Below, piece by piece: positions 35,352-38,325 of a DNA stretch of 38,325 nt (positions are counted from its first letter, which is position 1; each line of letters opens with the position of its first letter). The notes under the pieces were generated by a model. It was given only the letters and a program-made list of their open reading frames with translations. It was not told the origin of the DNA and searched no databases. Position numbers and translations under genes: made by a program. This stretch comes from Gammaproteobacteria bacterium (lineage in GTDB: Bacteria > Pseudomonadota > Gammaproteobacteria > UBA6429 > Thiohalophilaceae), in assembly GCA_024641475.1 (NCBI GenBank), contig JAHECZ010000025.1, positions 1 to 38,325 of the forward strand, written 5' to 3'.

Positions 35352-37403
35352 TTAGTGCGGAGGATTACATACCTCCGTCGGCTGAAATTCGCCCTGATCG
35401 ATCAGATGTTGCCGCAGTGTGGCGCTGGCAACTGGCGAGGTCCAGAAGCGATTAAACGTCACCAGCGAGTTTGGCATCGAGTACCGTCGGCGCGCGATAC
35501 CCTGTCCATCCCCACAAACGCGATCACCCAGTTGAAAGTTAAATTTATTGAACTCGTCGAATGTCGGGAAGGATAGATCATCCCCTTCAAAGTTCTTTGG
35601 CATTGCGACATGACAGGTCCGGCAGTGTGGTTTAACGACATCCTCATAGAGTTTTTTGTGTGCAGTCCATCCGGCAGGCACGAAAGTTGAAGTGAATGTG
35701 CTTGTTGGTGCAGGATACCATCCAGCGATAAGATCTGTGATTGTCTGATTCGGATTGGTGTTGAGAATCAGTTTATTGAGTTGGCGCAGTGAACTCTCAA
35801 GATCCGCCTTTGTCAGACCGGCAGCGCTGGAATAGGCGAAATTATCCAAATCAAAAGGCAGAAATAACGCACCCAGATCCGGCGAGGTCGATCCATTTTC
35901 ATTGATACGTGCAAACTCGTCATGTGCGCCATGACATACCACACACGATCCCGGAATGTATTTCTCACCGCGACCATCGAGATTAACCGATTGCAGCAAT
36001 CCACCGGAAGGCGCGAAAACAAAGAATTTCGTAAAGGGCTGGTTGCCGCTCACGCCGGCAGTTGGCGAATACTCCATCGCAACGCATGCAACGAGATTAT
36101 GATTATTGCGTGCATTATCCAGGTTCGTTCCGATATCGAGATTGTCGACGCGCGGATAGTTGCAAACATAATAGGCGGTGCCATTCGCATTCGAAATGCC
36201 ATGCATATTACGTTGCAGGTTGAGATCGGCCTTATTTGCATAAATGGCCTTGGAACCGGCGGCAGGATTATCCAGCCCCCACTGCTTTTTCCACTTCGCG
36301 AACGTCAGCAAGGGACCGATAAGATTACCATGATCGTCGCAACCGGCGGCAGCACCAAGCGCTGTATAGTAACGACAGGAACCCATCTTGCTATCAGCAC
36401 CCAAAGAAGCATGTGGCAGGTAGTTATGCCGATCTTTAGTCGAGAAAAATGTCAGAAAGTGATCGGCTCGTGGCACCTTGTCGGATATCGCTGTTGCCGG
36501 TACCGCTTGCGATCCGGCAACCTGGTTGCCATCGGTTGAGACGATCACACCGCGTTCGACATAAGCACCTTTGCCATCGGTGACCAGAACATAGGCAAAA
36601 TTGAGACCCCCGGAGTTCGGCAGCTGCCATCGTGCCGTATTGGCGGAGGTCGAGATGATCTTGCCGGCATTAACACCCCACGCAAAACTCAGTGCATCAC
36701 CATTGGGATCGCTCACCGTGGCGGCTAAGGTCACAATAGTATTTTTCTTTGCCCCGATGACATTCACGCCGCCCTGTCTGGCCTCAAAGTGCGCGACTAC
36801 TGGCGGCGCATTGTTTAACTTGATATCGGGGATCGTGAATTGTGCTGGGTTGGGTACGTTGACCGGAATCGTGTATTGTTTGCCATCGCAATCCACCGTC
36901 AGCGTATAGGTACCTGCGGCGGCTGGCCGGTCAATATAATAGTGGCCAAATTCATCGACAAACGGTGGATCAAGATCACTGCGCTGGATGGAATCGCCAT
37001 CATAGAGATAAAACGCACGCACACTCTTCTCGAAGAAATTATTACGATAGAGACACAGAGTACGGCCTGCATCATTAAACGTGATACGTGGCTCAGCAAA
37101 AATAAATGGCCCAAAGGGAAAATGTAACTTTGACACATCGATCACATTAAATGTCTTGAATTGTTCTTTCGCTTCCTGCAGTTGCAATTGTTTTGATTTG
37201 TCATTTAACCTGGGCAGCTTGCGCACCTCCACCGCATTGCTGACTGGTATTGTTTGCTGAGTCAATGGCACTGGTTCAGCAGCTATGGCGCTGCCGAAAA
37301 TCAGCAGAGTACCTGCACAGAGACCAAGGACAAGATGCGACAGGGTCGCCAAATAATTGGTACGGGAAAGTCCGGCAAAGATTCTTGTTGGGATTTTCAT
37401 CAT
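35352..37403 (-). CDS. Large exported protein with two haem c motifs
   Basis: 683 residues. A signal peptide ends near residue 42 (LLIFGSAIAA). Residues about 195-290 have a PKD/Ig-like feel (PPVVAHFEARQGG, LAATVSDPNGDALSFAWGV). Two haem c sites are visible: CVVCH near 486 and CRTCH near 595. It is therefore a periplasmic or outer-surface c-type cytochrome-like protein of unknown substrate. AAGGAAAG precedes the start; ATG at 37400 is also possible. It faces the nif genes and has no NifA elements, so it probably lies outside the regulon. Confidence 0.8.
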   Translation of the reverse strand: MMKIPTRIFAGLSRTNYLATLSHLVLGLCAGTLLIFGSAIAAEPVPLTQQTIPVSNAVEVRKLPRLNDKSKQLQLQEAKEQFKTFNVIDVSKLHFPFGPFIFAEPRITFNDAGRTLCLYRNNFFEKSVRAFYLYDGDSIQRSDLDPPFVDEFGHYYIDRPAAAGTYTLTVDCDGKQYTIPVNVPNPAQFTIPDIKLNNAPPVVAHFEARQGGVNVIGAKKNTIVTLAATVSDPNGDALSFAWGVNAGKIISTSANTARWQLPNSGGLNFAYVLVTDGKGAYVERGVIVSTDGNQVAGSQAVPATAISDKVPRADHFLTFFSTKDRHNYLPHASLGADSKMGSCRYYTALGAAAGCDDHGNLIGPLLTFAKWKKQWGLDNPAAGSKAIYANKADLNLQRNMHGISNANGTAYYVCNYPRVDNLDIGTNLDNARNNHNLVACVAMEYSPTAGVSGNQPFTKFFVFAPSGGLLQSVNLDGRGEKYIPGSCVVCHGAHDEFARINENGSTSPDLGALFLPFDLDNFAYSSAAGLTKADLESSLRQLNKLILNTNPNQTITDLIAGWYPAPTSTFTSTFVPAGWTAHKKLYEDVVKPHCRTCHVAMPKNFEGDDLSFPTFDEFNKFNFQLGDRVCGDGQGIARRRYSMPNSLVTFNRFWTSPVASATLRQHLIDQGEFQPTEVCNPPH

Positions 37404-37604
37404 TCTTTCCTTTGAGGGTTGCTTAAAATGAATATTAGACGCGACTTGGCGAATTGACAGTTTTTATAAATTTTGTTCGGATTATTCATCACGCGAGGTA
37501 CTTTACCGGGACATGATGCAAGTGGAATGGTGTTATTGACGTTTTGATTGTGACTTATTCACGCAATCTTAAGGATAAGAATGGAACACCAGATGGGATA
37601 AACA

Positions 37605-37634
37605 CAGAGCGGGATGTCAACACACCCCGCTCTG
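37605..37634 (-). terminator. Probable intrinsic terminator of the small secreted-protein gene
   Basis: Perfect 9-bp arms CAGAGCGGG and CCCGCTCTG with a 12-base loop lie 11 bases downstream of the gene stop at 37645. In its direction the stem is followed by TGTTTATCC, a poor U-run, so termination strength is uncertain. Confidence 0.55.
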
Positions 37635-37644
37635 CCGTTTCTGC

Positions 37645-38025
37645 CTACATATCTTTCCCATTTACTATTTTGGTCCAAATCACTGCGATATCGCCGTTTG
37701 GTTTCAATCGTGAATAGGTGCCATCGCCATTATCAGAGATCTTGGCACAGTTGAGATTTACACCACTATTACAATGTTCATTCGAGCCATTGATATCCCA
37801 GGTACCTTCACCGCTCTGGGACGAAATAGCCTTGCCATTCACGTCGAAAAAGATTTTCCATTGCGCTCCATCGTTTTTACGGGTGACATGTACTGTCTTG
37901 CCGGTAATCAACGCTTTAATCTCGTCACCGTTCAATACTTTGTTATCCGCAAATGACAAACCCGGCGCGAGCATCAGAACTGCCCATACAGCAACCACGC
38001 CTAAAACCCCTTTTCCAATACGCAT
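37645..38025 (-). CDS. Small secreted protein, unknown function
   Basis: 126 residues. A signal peptide (MRIGKGVLGVVAVWAVLMLAPGLSFA) is followed by a roughly 100-residue domain starting DNKVLNGDEIKALITGKTVHVTRK, with WKIFFDVNGKAISSQSGEGTW and two Cys (HCNSG, NCAKI) that may pair. It recalls small periplasmic DUF995-like proteins, but this is only an impression. ATG at 38025 has AAGGAG upstream. It stands alone, with a hairpin after it. Confidence 0.75.
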   Translation of the reverse strand: MRIGKGVLGVVAVWAVLMLAPGLSFADNKVLNGDEIKALITGKTVHVTRKNDGAQWKIFFDVNGKAISSQSGEGTWDINGSNEHCNSGVNLNCAKISDNGDGTYSRLKPNGDIAVIWTKIVNGKDM

Positions 38026-38125
38026 AATTTTCTCCTTTGGTGGTTTATGCCAGTCGCTGAATCTAACGAAAATAACGCACGCTGACAATCGGGAATAAAG
38101 CGTTTAATGAAATAGGTGCCAGGGA

Positions 38126-38255
38126 GGAATATTCTCTAATATTAGCAATAATTGCTCTCTAACCCTGAGGTATCCCCATACTTATTTCAAAGTTCGAAGG
38201 TTTCAACGCAGTGTTATAACGCCAGTGTGAATTTTCTAATACCAGAGAATATTCC
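38126..38255. repeat. 130-bp element with 20-bp imperfect inverted ends
   Basis: Left end GGAATATTCTCTAATATTAG (38126-38145) and right end CTAATACCAGAGAATATTCC (38236-38255) are inverted repeats matching at 18 of 20 positions. They enclose a decayed ABM gene tail and a small AGCAATAATTGCT palindrome. It looks like a MITE-like remnant or a folded RNA. No target duplication is evident. The rest of 38026-38325 holds nothing else I can identify. Confidence 0.5.
38169..38219 (+). pseudogene. Decayed 3' end of an ABM-domain gene
   Basis: Read in frame, this gives GIPILISKFEGFNAVL followed by TAA, which aligns with the end of the ABM protein at 34968-35270 (GIYLGPPKFEGFNVVL). The DNA match is strongest over the last 30 bases. 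No start or upstream domain is present, so it is a remnant of a duplicated copy. Confidence 0.65.
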
Positions 38256-38325
38256 GCACTGCTATGTATTCCCTGATTTGATTTAGTCTATATTCGCCAT
38301 GGCCTTGTTTTGTGCCAATCGAATT

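Noticed and set aside
37404-37604. TTGACA-like words as a promoter of the cytochrome gene
   Set aside because: TTGACA at about 37454 is on the wrong strand and badly spaced from its TATAAA; the minus-strand alternatives match at only about half the positions.

Overview
The window is a nitrogen-fixation (nif) island of about 38 kb, almost certainly from a diazotrophic gammaproteobacterium. The NifHDK/ENB proteins, a Gamma-type iscS-iscU-erpA-iscA-hscB-hscA-fdx order, a DraT/DraG switch, a Shethna-II-like protective ferredoxin and interspersed GTAGGTTGGG palindromes point that way. I cannot name a genus from the sequence alone. Layout: (1) positions 1-9200, minus strand: one long transcription unit nifH-nifD-nifK, two FeSII-like [2Fe-2S] ferredoxins, nifE-nifN-nifX, DUF269 and DUF683 genes and fdxB, running out of the left edge. 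(2) 9200-9600: divergent control region with two TGT-N10-ACA NifA sites and a candidate sigma-54 promoter facing each way. (3) 9601-14315, plus strand: degenerate receiver protein, draT, draG, nifO, a double-domain SagB/ThcOx-type oxidoreductase and an ankyrin protein. (4) 14312-23177, minus strand: a nifB-led operon (nifB, fdxN, A-type carrier, TPR protein, LRV iron-sulfur protein, two NifZ proteins, DUF3024 protein, nifS, nifT, small protein, DegT-like protein, [2Fe-2S] ferredoxin, small protein, SIR2-like protein). (5) 23459-25872, minus strand: a HigBA-type toxin-antitoxin pair, then nifA. (6) 26224-35270, plus strand: a complete isc operon behind a near-consensus sigma-54 promoter and a NifA site, extended by FmdB, an unknown protein, Rieske, FAD oxidoreductase, CCA-enzyme-like HD protein and ABM-domain protein. 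(7) 35352-38325: a secreted c-type cytochrome, a small secreted protein and a decayed ABM gene tail inside an inverted repeat. How it works together: NifA carries the full C-X11-C-X19-C-X4-C cysteine signature of oxygen-sensitive (rhizobial-type) NifA and no nifL is present here, so NifA is probably the direct redox sensor. It is predicted to fire four sigma-54 promoters: nifH, the draTG side, nifB and the isc operon. The isc operon supplies Fe-S clusters in place of NifU (no nifU in the window). NifB/fdxN/NifEN/NifX build FeMo-co, FeSII-like ferredoxins may protect nitrogenase from oxygen, and DraT/DraG switch NifH by ADP-ribosylation of Arg102. Most unusual is a group of accessory proteins that look like enzyme folds with catalytic residues lost: a receiver without its Asp, a DegT-fold protein without its Lys, a SIR2-like protein without His/Asn, and a CCA-enzyme C-terminal module without its HD pair. 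All family assignments are from reading the sequence and memory of the families; no search was run.
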